Assembly: GCF_024494355.1 (NCBI RefSeq)
Contig: NZ_JAKNQY010000002.1
Span: 186,001 to 250,000, forward strand
Reading direction: 5' to 3'
From: Pseudomonas sp. Q11
Lineage (GTDB): Bacteria; Pseudomonadota; Gammaproteobacteria; Pseudomonadales; Pseudomonadaceae
DNA: 64,000 bases
Shown: one piece after another, positions 33,126 through 41,642 of the stretch
Layout: each line of letters opens with the position of its first letter
Position numbering within the stretch: position 1 is the first letter of the stretch
The notes under the pieces: generated by a model
Databases searched by the model: none
Told to the model about the DNA's origin: nothing
Seen by the model: only the letters and a program-made list of their open reading frames with translations
Program-made: the position numbers and the translations under genes

Positions 33126-33242
33126 GAGCTGCCGAAGGCTGCGATCTTTTGATCTTGATCTTGATCTTGATCTTGATCTTTCGCTTGGGACTCAATTGTT
33201 TGGGGCAAGATCGCAGCCTCGTTGCACTCGACAGCTCCTACA
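33122..33242. repeat. REP doublet with five tandem TTGATC units
   Basis: GTAGGAGCTGCCGAAGGCTG at 33122 faces an inverted copy ending ACAGCTCCTAC near 33242. The spacer holds five perfect TTGATC hexamers (33149-33178); the sister elements at 4195 and 872 have one and two. CAGCTCCTACA is duplicated at the right end (33232-33253). The repeat covers the last codons and stop of the propeller gene and reaches the stop of the DMT gene. Confidence 0.85.
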
Positions 33243-33248
33243 CAGCTC

Positions 33249-34202
33249 CTACACAGCTTTTTCGCAGATACGCTCGACCTTGCGATAAGTCAGCAACACG
33301 ATGCCGGTGACCACAATCGCGCCGCCAATCACCTGGCCCGGGTTGAGCATCTGGTCAAGCACCAGCCAGCCGATCAGCAGCGTCGCCAGCGGTTCGATGT
33401 TCATCACCGGTGCGTTGCGCGGCATGTCCAGGCGGGGCACGGAAATGAACAGCACGATAAACCCGGTGCCATAAAGCACCACCAGGGTCGCCAGGGCAAA
33501 CCAGCCGGTGCTGCTGGCCGGCAGGTCGAAGCCACCGGGAAGGGCGCCGGTCAGGCCGGCGAGGTTGACGCTGCTGAACACGATGAAAATGGTCAGCAGG
33601 CTGCGCACCGAACCGCGCACCTGGGACAGTTTGTGGTCAGTGATCCATAGCGCGCAGGCGAACACGCAGGCGGCACAGAAGGCCAGGCCCACGCCCAGCA
33701 ACCACTGCGGGCCGACGCTCTCTTGCGACGACAGCCGGGCCGGTACTTCCAGCACGAACACCAGGCCAACCAGAATCATGCCCATCAACGCGGCAGTGCG
33801 CGCGGTGGGGCGTGGCCCGCCGAGTGCCCAGGTCAGCAACGCCAGCAGGATCGGAAAGACATTGCCTACCAACAGCGCCAGGGCGACTGGCACCCGAGCC
33901 ACGGCCGAATACAGGCACAGACTCTGGGCGGCAATCAACAGCCCCAGGGTCAATTGCCAGCGCCAGACCCCTGGCGGCAGGCGCAGGTTCTGGCGTTGCC
34001 AGAGCACCATGGCGGCCAGCACCAGCAGGGTGCCGCCCGAGCGTAGCAGGATCGCCAGCAAGACCCCGGCACCGTCATCAAATGCCGCCCTGGCGGCGAC
34101 ATGGTTGCCGGCGAAGGCACATCCCATGCAGAGCAGAACCAGCACGGCGAGGTGCCGAGGTAACGGAGTGGGGGTGTCAGGTGCGGTCGTGGAGCGGGTC
34201 AT
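33249..34202 (-). CDS. EamA/DMT-family transporter
   Basis: 317 residues with about ten hydrophobic segments and two EamA repeats: HLAVLVLLCMGCAFAGNHVA and following for the first, PQWLLGVGLAFCAACVFACAL for the second. The C-terminal repeat has RNAPVMNIEPLATLLIGWLV, typical of RhaT/EamA exporters of metabolites. ATG 34202 (MTRSTTAPDT) is chosen; a TTG five codons upstream is open. Substrate unknown. A TTGTCGTACAA operator-like site is 66 nt upstream. Confidence 0.88.
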   Translation of the reverse strand: MTRSTTAPDTPTPLPRHLAVLVLLCMGCAFAGNHVAARAAFDDGAGVLLAILLRSGGTLLVLAAMVLWQRQNLRLPPGVWRWQLTLGLLIAAQSLCLYSAVARVPVALALLVGNVFPILLALLTWALGGPRPTARTAALMGMILVGLVFVLEVPARLSSQESVGPQWLLGVGLAFCAACVFACALWITDHKLSQVRGSVRSLLTIFIVFSSVNLAGLTGALPGGFDLPASSTGWFALATLVVLYGTGFIVLFISVPRLDMPRNAPVMNIEPLATLLIGWLVLDQMLNPGQVIGGAIVVTGIVLLTYRKVERICEKAV

Positions 34203-34267
34203 GGCAGGGCGTCTCAAAGGCAGGCCGCCAAAGCAAGACGCTTCGGAACGGCTATTGTAGTTATAGG

Positions 34268-34278
34268 TTGTCGTACAA
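34268..34278. promoter_or_regulatory. GntR/FadR-type operator-like site
   Basis: TTGTCGTACAA fits the FadR-subfamily consensus TNGTNNNACNA and is palindromic except for its centre. It lies 66 nt upstream of the DMT gene and about 180 nt upstream of the divergent histidine kinase. No GntR gene is present nearby, so any regulator would act in trans. The gap 34203-34460 shows no gene. Confidence 0.4.
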
Positions 34279-34460
34279 CTTGGCTTGGGTTTTTACCCCA
34301 TAGGCATGCAAGACACAAGCTTCGCCTCCGGAAAGCTTTTGACCGGTTCACCGCGATCCTTTGGTAGTCCGCGCACATTGTTCGCCGGTTTGCTGTACAA
34401 CCACCTGATCGTTGGGTTGTTTCACACCGCCCTTGATCTACCCCTTCTGCGGAGCAACCC

Positions 34461-35591
34461 ATGCGCCTGGCTGATTTCATCCTCGACAATATCGAGCCGA
34501 TTCTTCAGGCGTGGGAAGACTTCGCCAAAACCATCACGCCGGCGTCAATCGGTATGGATTCGGTGGCTCTGCGCGATCATGCCGAGCAAATGCTGCGCAC
34601 CATTGCCGCTGATTTGCGTACTTCGCAAACCGTCAAGGAACAGATCGCCAAGTCCCAGGGCGAGGCGCCGGCGGCAGAGGCTGAAACCGCAGCCGAAACC
34701 CATGCGGTCATTCGCCAGTCCTCGGGGTTTACGGTAGAGCAGATGGTTTCGGAATACCGGGCGCTGCGCACCAGTGTGCTGATGCTCTGGATGCCGCAGA
34801 CCCAACTGGACCACGAGCAAGTAGTGTCCGACGTGATCCGCTTCAACGAGGCTGTAGACCAGGCCCTGGCGGAGTCCGTCGTCAGTTATTCAGGCGCCGT
34901 GGATGCGGGGCGCAATATCTTTCTCGGGATTCTGGGGCATGACCTGCGCAGTCCCCTGGGTGCGATCCTGCTGAGTTCCGAAGTGCTGCTGCGGGCAGGC
35001 GACCTGCCCGCCAAAGCCACCAAGATCTCCTCGCGCATCTACACCAGTGTCAAACGGGCCAACAAGATTGTTGGCGATCTGTTGGACTTCACCCGTACCC
35101 AACTGGGGGCGGGCATTCCGGTGCAGCGCTTCAACGGTGACCTGGTGGCGGCCTGCGAGGGCATGGTGGAGGAGGCGCGGGCCTATCATCCGGAAAGCAA
35201 AATCATCTTTGAAACGAGCGGTGCCCTGGAAGGTTTGTTCGATCAGGCGCGCATGGAGCAGGTGTTCGCCAACCTGATCGGTAATGCCGTCCAGCATGGC
35301 AGCGAGGGGGCGCCGATTACCGTTTCATTGAGTACCGAAGAGGATACGGCAGTCATCGCGATCAACAACCAGGGCAAGCCTATCGAGAAAGACGCCATTG
35401 CCAGCATCTTCAACCCGATGGTCCGACAATTGCGCAGCGGCGACATGCAGTATGGCTCTGCGGCTGGGCTCGGGCTGGGCCTGCACATCGCGTCGGCCAT
35501 CGTATCCGCCCATAAGGGCACCATTGAGGTTCATTCGAAGGCAAGATCGGGCACCACCTTCACCGTCCGGATCCCGCTCCACGCCAACTGA
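34461..35591 (+). CDS. Soluble sensor histidine kinase with RsbRD-like N-domain
   Basis: 376 residues, no membrane segment. The helical N-terminus (MRLADFILDNIEPILQAWED, then SGFTVEQMVSEYRALRTSVL) resembles the RsbRD domain of stressosome-type proteins. The dimerisation helix has His160 in LGHDLRSPLGAILLSSE, and the ATPase domain has the N-box NLIGNAVQHG (Asn275), a degenerate G1 region and the G2 loop AGLGLGLHIAS. No response regulator is adjacent, so it is an orphan kinase. GGAG precedes ATG 34461. Confidence 0.87.
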   Translation: MRLADFILDNIEPILQAWEDFAKTITPASIGMDSVALRDHAEQMLRTIAADLRTSQTVKEQIAKSQGEAPAAEAETAAETHAVIRQSSGFTVEQMVSEYRALRTSVLMLWMPQTQLDHEQVVSDVIRFNEAVDQALAESVVSYSGAVDAGRNIFLGILGHDLRSPLGAILLSSEVLLRAGDLPAKATKISSRIYTSVKRANKIVGDLLDFTRTQLGAGIPVQRFNGDLVAACEGMVEEARAYHPESKIIFETSGALEGLFDQARMEQVFANLIGNAVQHGSEGAPITVSLSTEEDTAVIAINNQGKPIEKDAIASIFNPMVRQLRSGDMQYGSAAGLGLGLHIASAIVSAHKGTIEVHSKARSGTTFTVRIPLHAN

Positions 35592-35689
35592 ATTTTTTCT
35601 TGTGCAGGGCAGGACGCGTACTTGTACGATGTCCTATCACGGAGTAAAACTGTCGTCGCCGTCCAAATAATAATTAACGGAGACGCACG

Positions 35690-36781
35690 ATGGATGCTTC
35701 GCAACCTGCAACGACCGCCCATCAGGGCCGCCGGGTATTCCTGAAAAAATCTTTGGTGGTTTCAGCCGCCGCCGCAACCCTGGGCAACCTGCCCGGGCTG
35801 ACTCAGGCAGAGCCCTTGAGCCAGCGTTACCCAGACCCGCTGATCAAGATCCTCGACCCCAGCTTCATGGACCTGCGCCTGTTCAACGCCAGTGTTGAAA
35901 AGCTCGCCGACGGCCTGCGCTGGGCGGAAGGGCCGGTGTGGGTGGGCGACGGTCGATATCTGCTGGTCAGTGACATTCCCAACAACCGCATCATGCGTTG
36001 GGATGAAGTCACCGACAGCCTGTCGGTTTACCGCGAGAACTCCAACTTTTCCAACGGTTTGTGTCGCGACCGCCAAGGGCGATTGCTGGTATGCGAAGGC
36101 TCCACCACGTCGACTGAAGGCCGACGCGTCACCCGTACCGAGCACAACGGCACCATCACCGTGCTGGCGGACAGTTTCGAGGGCAAGCCTTTCAATTCGC
36201 CCAATGACATCGTGTGCAAGCGCGACGGTTCTGTCTGGTTCACCGATCCACCGTTCCAGACCGGCAACAACTACGAAGGGCACAAAGTCGCACCTGCCCA
36301 GCCCCACGCGGTGTATCGCATCGACGGTGAAAGCGGCAAGGTCACCCGGGTGATCGACGACATGGCCGGGCCCAACGGCCTGTGCTTTTCCCCGGACGAG
36401 AAGATCCTCTACGTGGTCGAAGGCCGGGCCAAGCCGAACCGCCTGGTGTGGGCGATCACGGTCAAGGACGATGGCACCCTGGGCGAGCGGCGCAAGCACA
36501 TCGAAGGTCTGGATTACGCGGCCATCGATGGGCTCAAGTGCGACGAGAGTGGCAACCTCTGGTGTGGTTGGGGTGGTAATGGCGATCCCAAGGCCGACCT
36601 GGAAAAGCTCGACGGCGTGCGGGTGTTCAACCCCGAAGGCAAGGCTATCGGCCACATCTCCCTGCCGGAGCGCTGCCCTAACGTCTGCTTTGGCGGACGA
36701 GAGGGTAATCGCCTGTTCATGGCCGGCAGCCACTCGTTGTATGCACTGTTCGTGAATACCCGTGGGGCGACGTTTGCCTGA
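35690..36781 (+). CDS. Tat-exported SMP-30/gluconolactonase-family protein
   Basis: 363 residues. The N-terminus carries a twin-arginine motif (QGRRVFLKKSLVVSAAAATL) with cleavage likely after LTQA. The six-bladed SMP-30 propeller follows: GLRWAEGPVWVGDGRYLLVSD, NSPNDIVCKRDGSVWFTDPPF, MAGPNGLCFSPDEKILYVVE, YAAIDGLKCDESGNLWCGWG. The metal ligands of gluconolactonases (Glu in AEGP, Asn in NSPND, Asn in GPNG, Asp in IDGLK) are all in place. It is probably a periplasmic lactonase. ACGGAG precedes ATG 35690. It lies convergent to the TRAP genes. Confidence 0.88.
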   Translation: MDASQPATTAHQGRRVFLKKSLVVSAAAATLGNLPGLTQAEPLSQRYPDPLIKILDPSFMDLRLFNASVEKLADGLRWAEGPVWVGDGRYLLVSDIPNNRIMRWDEVTDSLSVYRENSNFSNGLCRDRQGRLLVCEGSTTSTEGRRVTRTEHNGTITVLADSFEGKPFNSPNDIVCKRDGSVWFTDPPFQTGNNYEGHKVAPAQPHAVYRIDGESGKVTRVIDDMAGPNGLCFSPDEKILYVVEGRAKPNRLVWAITVKDDGTLGERRKHIEGLDYAAIDGLKCDESGNLWCGWGGNGDPKADLEKLDGVRVFNPEGKAIGHISLPERCPNVCFGGREGNRLFMAGSHSLYALFVNTRGATFA

Positions 36782-36811
36782 GTGACTGACCTTCAGACCC
36801 TGAGTGTCATT

Positions 36812-36870
36812 GTGGCGAGGGGGTTTATTGTGGGAGCAAGCCTTGCCCCCACAATAAATCCCCTCGCCAC
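36812..36870. repeat. Compound REP hairpin between convergent genes
   Basis: GTGGCGAGGGGGTTTATTGT GGGAGCAAG (from 36812) is followed almost at once by its inverse (CTTGCCCCCACAATAAATCC CCTCGCCAC, ending 36870). The arms are about 29 bp with one or two mismatches. It separates the SMP-30 gene from the convergent DUF1850 gene and may serve as a bidirectional transcription block. Confidence 0.8.
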
Positions 36871-36898
36871 AGAGTGCTGTTTGGACCAGGGGACATCG

Positions 36899-37312
36899 TT
36901 ATCCGCAACTCCACAACTCCACCGTTGGCTGACTGGCCTTTGGCGGCCCGAGCCAATGGCTCATCGGCTGGCAAGCCCCGTCGAAGCACAACTGGTAATC
37001 ACCCGCCTCGGGTGTACGTCCCAGTTTCAGCGGTTGCAGGGGCGGCAATTGGCGCTGATAGTGCCAACTGCCGTTTTTCAGCCGGGCACCGTCCGGAATT
37101 TCCATGCCGGCGCCGTTGCCCTTGACCCTGGCTTCGCCCAGGACCAGCCCTGGTTGGGTCACGCGGTAATCTTCCTCCCAGCGGATTTTCTCGATGGTGT
37201 GATTCCACGCCAGGGTGAAATCAGTGAGAGGAAGCCGGGCCCAGACCGCACCGGCCAGGCCCAGGCACAAACCGATCACGCCAAGGCCCGTCCGGCGCGC
37301 CGTGAGCGCCAC
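36899..37312 (-). CDS. DUF1850 protein, TRAP-transporter accessory
   Basis: 137 residues from GTG 37312. An N-terminal hydrophobic segment (GLGVIGLCLGLAGAVWA) after basic residues looks like a signal anchor or signal peptide. The mature part (DFTLAWNHTIEKIRWEEDYRV, GARVKG-like EARVKGNGAGMEIPDGA, DYQLCFDGACQPMSHWLG) matches the DUF1850 family, which is usually next to TAXI-type TRAP permeases. A second possible start is GTG 37279, which overlaps the permease stop as GTGA; this would shorten the N-terminus by 11 residues. The role in transport is unknown. Confidence 0.8.
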   Translation of the reverse strand: MALTARRTGLGVIGLCLGLAGAVWARLPLTDFTLAWNHTIEKIRWEEDYRVTQPGLVLGEARVKGNGAGMEIPDGARLKNGSWHYQRQLPPLQPLKLGRTPEAGDYQLCFDGACQPMSHWLGPPKASQPTVELWSCG

Positions 37313-39303
37313 ACATGTTGCAAGATCAGCAGCCCGGCGAACACGAAGCCAATCTCATCGGTCAGCGGCAGCGCCACGACCAGCAAAGCCCCGGCGGCAA
37401 AACACATCAGGCGTTCCCAGATCGGCATTTTCTGTTGCAGGAAGCCGGTGGACGCCATGCCCCAGAGCCCGACCGCCAGCATCGTCTTGATCAGCATGTA
37501 AGCGGTCATCCATAGGCTGTCGCCCTGGAGCATCAGCGCCGGGTTATAGACCGCCATGAATGGAATGACAAAGCCGGCAAGGGCGATGCGCACCGCCCAG
37601 AAACTGATTTTCAGCCCCTTTTCCCTGGCGATCGGCGCGGCGGCGAAGCAGGCCAGCGCTACCGGTGGCGTCAGGTCGGCGAGGATGCCGAAATAGAACA
37701 CGAACATGTGCGACACGATCAGCGGCACGCCCAGTTCCAGCAGCGCGGGCGCGGCGATCGAACTGGTGATGATGTAGTTGGGAATGGTCGGGATGCCCAT
37801 GCCCAGTACCAGGCAAGTGAGCATGGTCAGGATCAGCGACAGCAGCAGGTTGTCCTTGCCGATGGCCAGAATGTAGCCGGCGAAGGTCGACGCCACACCG
37901 GTCAACGACACCACGCCGATGATGATCCCCACCAGGGCGCAGGCAATCCCCACCGGCACCGCATGCCGCGCGCCGTCCACCAGTGCGTGCAGGCAAACCG
38001 TCAGGGTTTCCCGCGCGCCCTTGATGAACCAGCAAATCGCCACCAACACTGCGATCACCGCAAATATGACGCCGATACCTAACTGGAAAAACCCCACGCA
38101 CAGGATGCCCAGCGCGATCCAGAACGCGCAGCGCATAGCAAAGCTCGACACCCGCAAAATGATCGCCGAGCCGAGGATCACAATAGCGGTGAGTGCCAGT
38201 CCGACCATGCCGGAAAAGAGCGGCGTGCGACCGGAGAACAGCAGGTAGATCAGCACGGCGAGTGGAATCAGCAGGTACCAGTTTTCTTTGACGGCGCCCA
38301 GCGCGCTGGGGCATTGGTCTTTGGGCAAGCCCTTGAGGTCGGAGCGCTTGGCTTCCAGATGAACCATCCAGAACACCGAGCCGAAGTACAGGCACGCGGG
38401 AATCAACGCCGCCTTGGCGATCTCAACGAATGGCACATTGATGGTCTCGGCCATGATGAACGCCACGGCGCCCATGATCGGCGGCATCAATTGACTGCCC
38501 ATGCTCGAAGTGGCTTCGACGCCGCCGGCAAACGCGGCCTTGTAGCCGAAGCGTTTCATCAGCGGGATGGTGAATTGTCCGGTGGTCACCACGTTGGCGA
38601 TGCCCGAACCGGTAATGGTGCCCATCAAGGCGGAGGAGGCAACCGCCACTTTGGCCGGGCCGCCGAGCTTGTGGCCGAACAGGCCCATGGCGAAGTCGGT
38701 AAACAGCTTGATCATTCCGGCTTTCTCAAGAAAAGAGCCAAACAGAATGAACAGGAAAATGTAGGTCGCCGATACGTAGGTGGGCGTGCCGTACAGCCCC
38801 TCGGTGCCGAAGGACAATTGATTGACGATCTGATCGAAGCCGTAGCCGCGATGGGCCAACTCGCCCGGCAAGTATTCACCGAACAGCCCATACGCCAGGA
38901 ACAGGCCGCAAATCAGTGGCAGGGCAATACCCATCACCCGCCGGGCCGCTTCGAACACCAGCACGATCAAAACGATACCGATGATGAGGTCCGTGGTCGT
39001 CAGGTCGCCCGAACGCAGGATCAGGTCGGCTTCAAACACCCACTGGTACACCGCCGTGGTCACGCCTGCCAGGGACAACACCCATGCCAGGGGTTGCCAG
39101 GGTCGGCTTGCGCCATAGGCGGGATAACTGAGGAACACCACCCACAACAGGAAACCCACGTGCACGGCACGCAGCACCTGGCTGGAGATGGGGGCGAACG
39201 CGGCGGTGATGATCTGGAATACAGAAAACAGCAGGGCCACGTAGAACAGCGTCTTGGGCCAGTCTCGTGGGTCGGAGGGAAGACCGTGCTGAATTTCACT
39301 CAT
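37276..39303 (-). CDS. TRAP transporter fused permease (TAXI type, 4TM+12TM)
   Basis: 675 residues, about 16-17 membrane segments. It combines the small (DctQ-like) and large (DctM-like) subunits in one chain, as in TAXI-TRAP systems. SSALMGTITGSGIANVVTTGQ, FAGGVEATSSMGSQLMPPIMGA and LGMGIPTIPNYIITSSIAAPAL are conserved DctM loops. It imports an organic acid or similar solute with Na+ or H+. It lies 80 nt downstream of the binding-protein gene, separated by a hairpin, and overlaps the DUF1850 gene. Confidence 0.93.
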   Translation of the reverse strand: MSEIQHGLPSDPRDWPKTLFYVALLFSVFQIITAAFAPISSQVLRAVHVGFLLWVVFLSYPAYGASRPWQPLAWVLSLAGVTTAVYQWVFEADLILRSGDLTTTDLIIGIVLIVLVFEAARRVMGIALPLICGLFLAYGLFGEYLPGELAHRGYGFDQIVNQLSFGTEGLYGTPTYVSATYIFLFILFGSFLEKAGMIKLFTDFAMGLFGHKLGGPAKVAVASSALMGTITGSGIANVVTTGQFTIPLMKRFGYKAAFAGGVEATSSMGSQLMPPIMGAVAFIMAETINVPFVEIAKAALIPACLYFGSVFWMVHLEAKRSDLKGLPKDQCPSALGAVKENWYLLIPLAVLIYLLFSGRTPLFSGMVGLALTAIVILGSAIILRVSSFAMRCAFWIALGILCVGFFQLGIGVIFAVIAVLVAICWFIKGARETLTVCLHALVDGARHAVPVGIACALVGIIIGVVSLTGVASTFAGYILAIGKDNLLLSLILTMLTCLVLGMGIPTIPNYIITSSIAAPALLELGVPLIVSHMFVFYFGILADLTPPVALACFAAAPIAREKGLKISFWAVRIALAGFVIPFMAVYNPALMLQGDSLWMTAYMLIKTMLAVGLWGMASTGFLQQKMPIWERLMCFAAGALLVVALPLTDEIGFVFAGLLILQHVWRSRRAGRALA

Positions 39304-39346
39304 TAACTGAAAGCCTCTTGTCTACATCAAAGGTGCGAACCAGGAG

Positions 39347-39375
39347 GGTGCAACGGCGATCATCGCCGCTGCACC
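39347..39375 (-). promoter_or_regulatory. Intercistronic hairpin between TRAP binding protein and permease
   Basis: GGTGCAaCGGCGA (39347-39359), loop TCA, TCGCCGcTGCACC (39363-39375): a 13-bp stem with one mismatch, 9 nt past the binding-protein stop and without a T-run. Such hairpins after binding-protein genes usually protect the upstream mRNA and give higher binding-protein than permease levels. Confidence 0.6.
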
Positions 39376-39383
39376 GGGTCGGT

Positions 39384-40334
39384 TTACAGCGCGCCGACTT
39401 CCTTGTAGTAGCGCTCGGCACCGGGATGCAGAGGGATGGGCAGGTTCTTCGCGGCATTTTCCAGCTTGATATCCTTGGCCGCCGAGTGGGCGTTGCCCAG
39501 GCGGGTGAGGTTATCGAACAACAGCTTGGTCATCTGATAGGCCACCTCATCGGAGACATCCGAATGGGTGACCAGGATGTTGGTGATGGCCACGGTCGGC
39601 ACGGCTTCGGCCTGGCCGTCGTAGGTATTGGCCGGGATATCTGCGCTCTGGTAGGCCGGGTTGCCGATTTTCGCCACCACGTCTGCCGGGATCGACACGT
39701 AGTTGAGTGCCATGGTCGAGGCCAGGTCACGAATGGCCGCCATCCCAAGCCCCGAGGACTGGAGTGTGGCATCCAGTTGACGGTTCTTGATCAGGTCCAC
39801 CGACTCGGCGAACGGAAGGTACTGAACCTTCATGTCCTTGTAGCTCAGCCCCGCTGCCTTGAGGATGGCCCGCGCATTGAGCTCGGTACCGGATTTGGCT
39901 GCCCCCACGGAGATGGATTTACCCTTGAGGTCGGCCAGGGTCTTGATGCCCGACTCCTGGCTGGCAACGATCTGGATGTAGTTGGGGTAGGCGCCGGCGA
40001 TGGCCCGCAGTTTGGTCAGGGGTGCCTTGAAACCGGCATCTTCCACACCGTTCTTGGCGTCCGCCACCGAGTCGCCCAGGGCCAGGGCCAGCTCACCGCG
40101 ACCGGCCTGCAGCAGGTTGAGGTTTTCCACCGAGGCCTTGGTGGCTTGCACCGAGGTCTTGGAGTCCTTGATGCCAACGCTATAGATCTGCGACAGCCCG
40201 ACCCCGATCGGGTAATAAACCCCACTGGTGCCCCCTGTCAGGATATTGATGTACACCGGGGCGGCCTGGACCGTGGTCGTGACCACCAGGGCTGCTGCCG
40301 CGGCCAGAAGGGTGAAGCGCTTGTTGACTCGCAT
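39384..40334 (-). CDS. TAXI-family TRAP transporter solute-binding protein
   Basis: 316 residues with signal peptide MRVNKRFTLLAAAAALVVTT, cleaved near TVQA. ILTGGTSGVYYPIGVGLSQI is the TAXI signature. QVQATKAS-like SVQATKASVENLNLLQAGRGE and LKGKSISVGAAKSGTELNAR follow. It captures the solute in the periplasm and presents it to the fused permease downstream. GGAG 8 nt before ATG 40334 supports the start. The substrate cannot be read; TAXI proteins bind glutamate, 2-oxoglutarate and other carboxylates. Confidence 0.93.
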   Translation of the reverse strand: MRVNKRFTLLAAAAALVVTTTVQAAPVYINILTGGTSGVYYPIGVGLSQIYSVGIKDSKTSVQATKASVENLNLLQAGRGELALALGDSVADAKNGVEDAGFKAPLTKLRAIAGAYPNYIQIVASQESGIKTLADLKGKSISVGAAKSGTELNARAILKAAGLSYKDMKVQYLPFAESVDLIKNRQLDATLQSSGLGMAAIRDLASTMALNYVSIPADVVAKIGNPAYQSADIPANTYDGQAEAVPTVAITNILVTHSDVSDEVAYQMTKLLFDNLTRLGNAHSAAKDIKLENAAKNLPIPLHPGAERYYKEVGAL

Positions 40335-40444
40335 GGGAAAATCTCCGTCTTGTTATGGCTTTATGCAGAGTAGTGCCACTGTAGTCGAAACGGGCCCGCA
40401 GGTGGCGAGTCAATAGCGCATCAAAAGGTGATGGGCGTCTTTTT

Positions 40445-41464
40445 TTAAGCATTTTCGCTAAACGCCGGGCCTGGCGCGGCGGTGCTGCCGCGCACGGTCA
40501 ACTCGAACGGCAGCACGACATGTCGTTCGGCAATCGGTGTTTTCTCGATCAGGGCGATCAGCATTTGCACGGCCCTCTGGCCGAAGGTTTCGGCAGGTTG
40601 AGAAAGAGTGGTCAGCGGCGGATCACAGTAGGCAGCGAAAGGAATGTCATCAAAACCCACCAGTGAAATGTCCTCGGGCACCCGCAACCCCATTTGCTTG
40701 ATGCGCTTGAGCGCGCCAATGGCCATCTCGTCGTTTTCACAAAACAGCGCGCTGGGGCGCTCGGTCAGCTCCAGCATCGCGCCGGCCCCGTCGTAACCGG
40801 CCTTCAACGTGAAGTCGCCGTGGCAGATCAGGTCAGGGTCGGCGGCGATACCGGCCTGGCGCAAGGCATCCTGGTAACCGGCGACGCGATCCAGGGTCAG
40901 GGGACTGCTTCGGGGCCCTTTGATGATGCCGATGCGCCGGTGGCCGAGGCCGATCAGGTGTTCGGTCATGGCCTGGGCGGCGGCCCGGTTGTCGAGGCTG
41001 ATGGTCGGGTAAGGGGCGCCTTTGACTACTTCGCAGGCGTTGACCAGCGGCAAGGATTCGGCGCCAGGAGGAAGCGATTCGAAAGGGTTGCTCGCCCGCA
41101 ACTGGATCACCCCGTCGGCCTGGTGCGCGTAGACGAGGGCAGCAAATTCGCGCTCGATTTCTTCCCGACCCTGGGTGTCGCACAACAGCAATCGATAACC
41201 GGCCGCCTGCGCAGCCTGTTGGGCGCCGCTGATGACCCGGGCGAAAAAGGTATTGGCGATGGTCGGGACCAGAATCACCAGGTTGCCGGTTCGCCGGGAG
41301 CGAAACTGCACGGCCATCAGGTTGGGCCGATAACCGGCCTGTTCCACCGCCGCGTTAACCTTGTCCCGAGTCTGGGGTAGCACCCGTTCGGGAGATTTCA
41401 GCGTTCGGGATACCGTGGCCACCGAAACTCCGGCCAGCCGGGCCACTTCACGGATATTGGACAA
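40445..41464 (-). CDS. LacI-family transcriptional regulator
   Basis: 339 residues. N-terminal HTH and hinge: SNIREVARLAGVSVATVSRTL, then EQAGYRPNLMAVQFRSRRTG. The ligand-binding domain is of the periplasmic-binding type (LVILVPTIANTFFARVISGA, DEMAIGALKRIKQMGLRVPE, DISLVGFDDIPFAAYCDPPL), which indicates a sugar or sugar-like effector. TTG 41464 gives the usual MSNIREVARLAG start behind GAGGTGA; GTG 41470 is also possible. It diverges from the Gfo/Idh gene, whose promoter carries an 18-bp palindrome, the probable operator. Confidence 0.93.
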   Translation of the reverse strand: MSNIREVARLAGVSVATVSRTLKSPERVLPQTRDKVNAAVEQAGYRPNLMAVQFRSRRTGNLVILVPTIANTFFARVISGAQQAAQAAGYRLLLCDTQGREEIEREFAALVYAHQADGVIQLRASNPFESLPPGAESLPLVNACEVVKGAPYPTISLDNRAAAQAMTEHLIGLGHRRIGIIKGPRSSPLTLDRVAGYQDALRQAGIAADPDLICHGDFTLKAGYDGAGAMLELTERPSALFCENDEMAIGALKRIKQMGLRVPEDISLVGFDDIPFAAYCDPPLTTLSQPAETFGQRAVQMLIALIEKTPIAERHVVLPFELTVRGSTAAPGPAFSENA

Positions 41465-41558
41465 AATCACCTCGATTCGGCGCCAGGAATGCCGGCACGG
41501 TTGGGGAGCTTACCGCAGGTTGCGTGTCGCACAAATGCTCATGCAGGGTCCGACGGGT

Positions 41559-41587
41559 TTGACACGCTGCAAAACTGAGCCTAGATT
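41559..41587 (+). promoter_or_regulatory. Sigma70 promoter of the Gfo/Idh operon
   Basis: TTGACA (41559-41564), a 17-nt spacer and TAGATT (41582-41587): a near-consensus sigma70 promoter. Transcription should start near 41594, just before the palindrome at 41596-41613. Confidence 0.75.
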
Positions 41588-41595
41588 TCCGCCAT

Positions 41596-41613
41596 GATGT
41601 AACCGGTTACATC
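41596..41613. promoter_or_regulatory. LacI-type operator palindrome
   Basis: GATGTAACCGGTTACATC is an 18-bp perfect palindrome with a central CG-type step (CC|GG), the usual layout of LacI/GalR-family operators. It covers about +2 to +19 of the predicted transcript, where a bound repressor would block RNA polymerase. Confidence 0.75.
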
Positions 41614-41642
41614 GTCATCAGTCCCAGCATGAGAGAGTCGTG

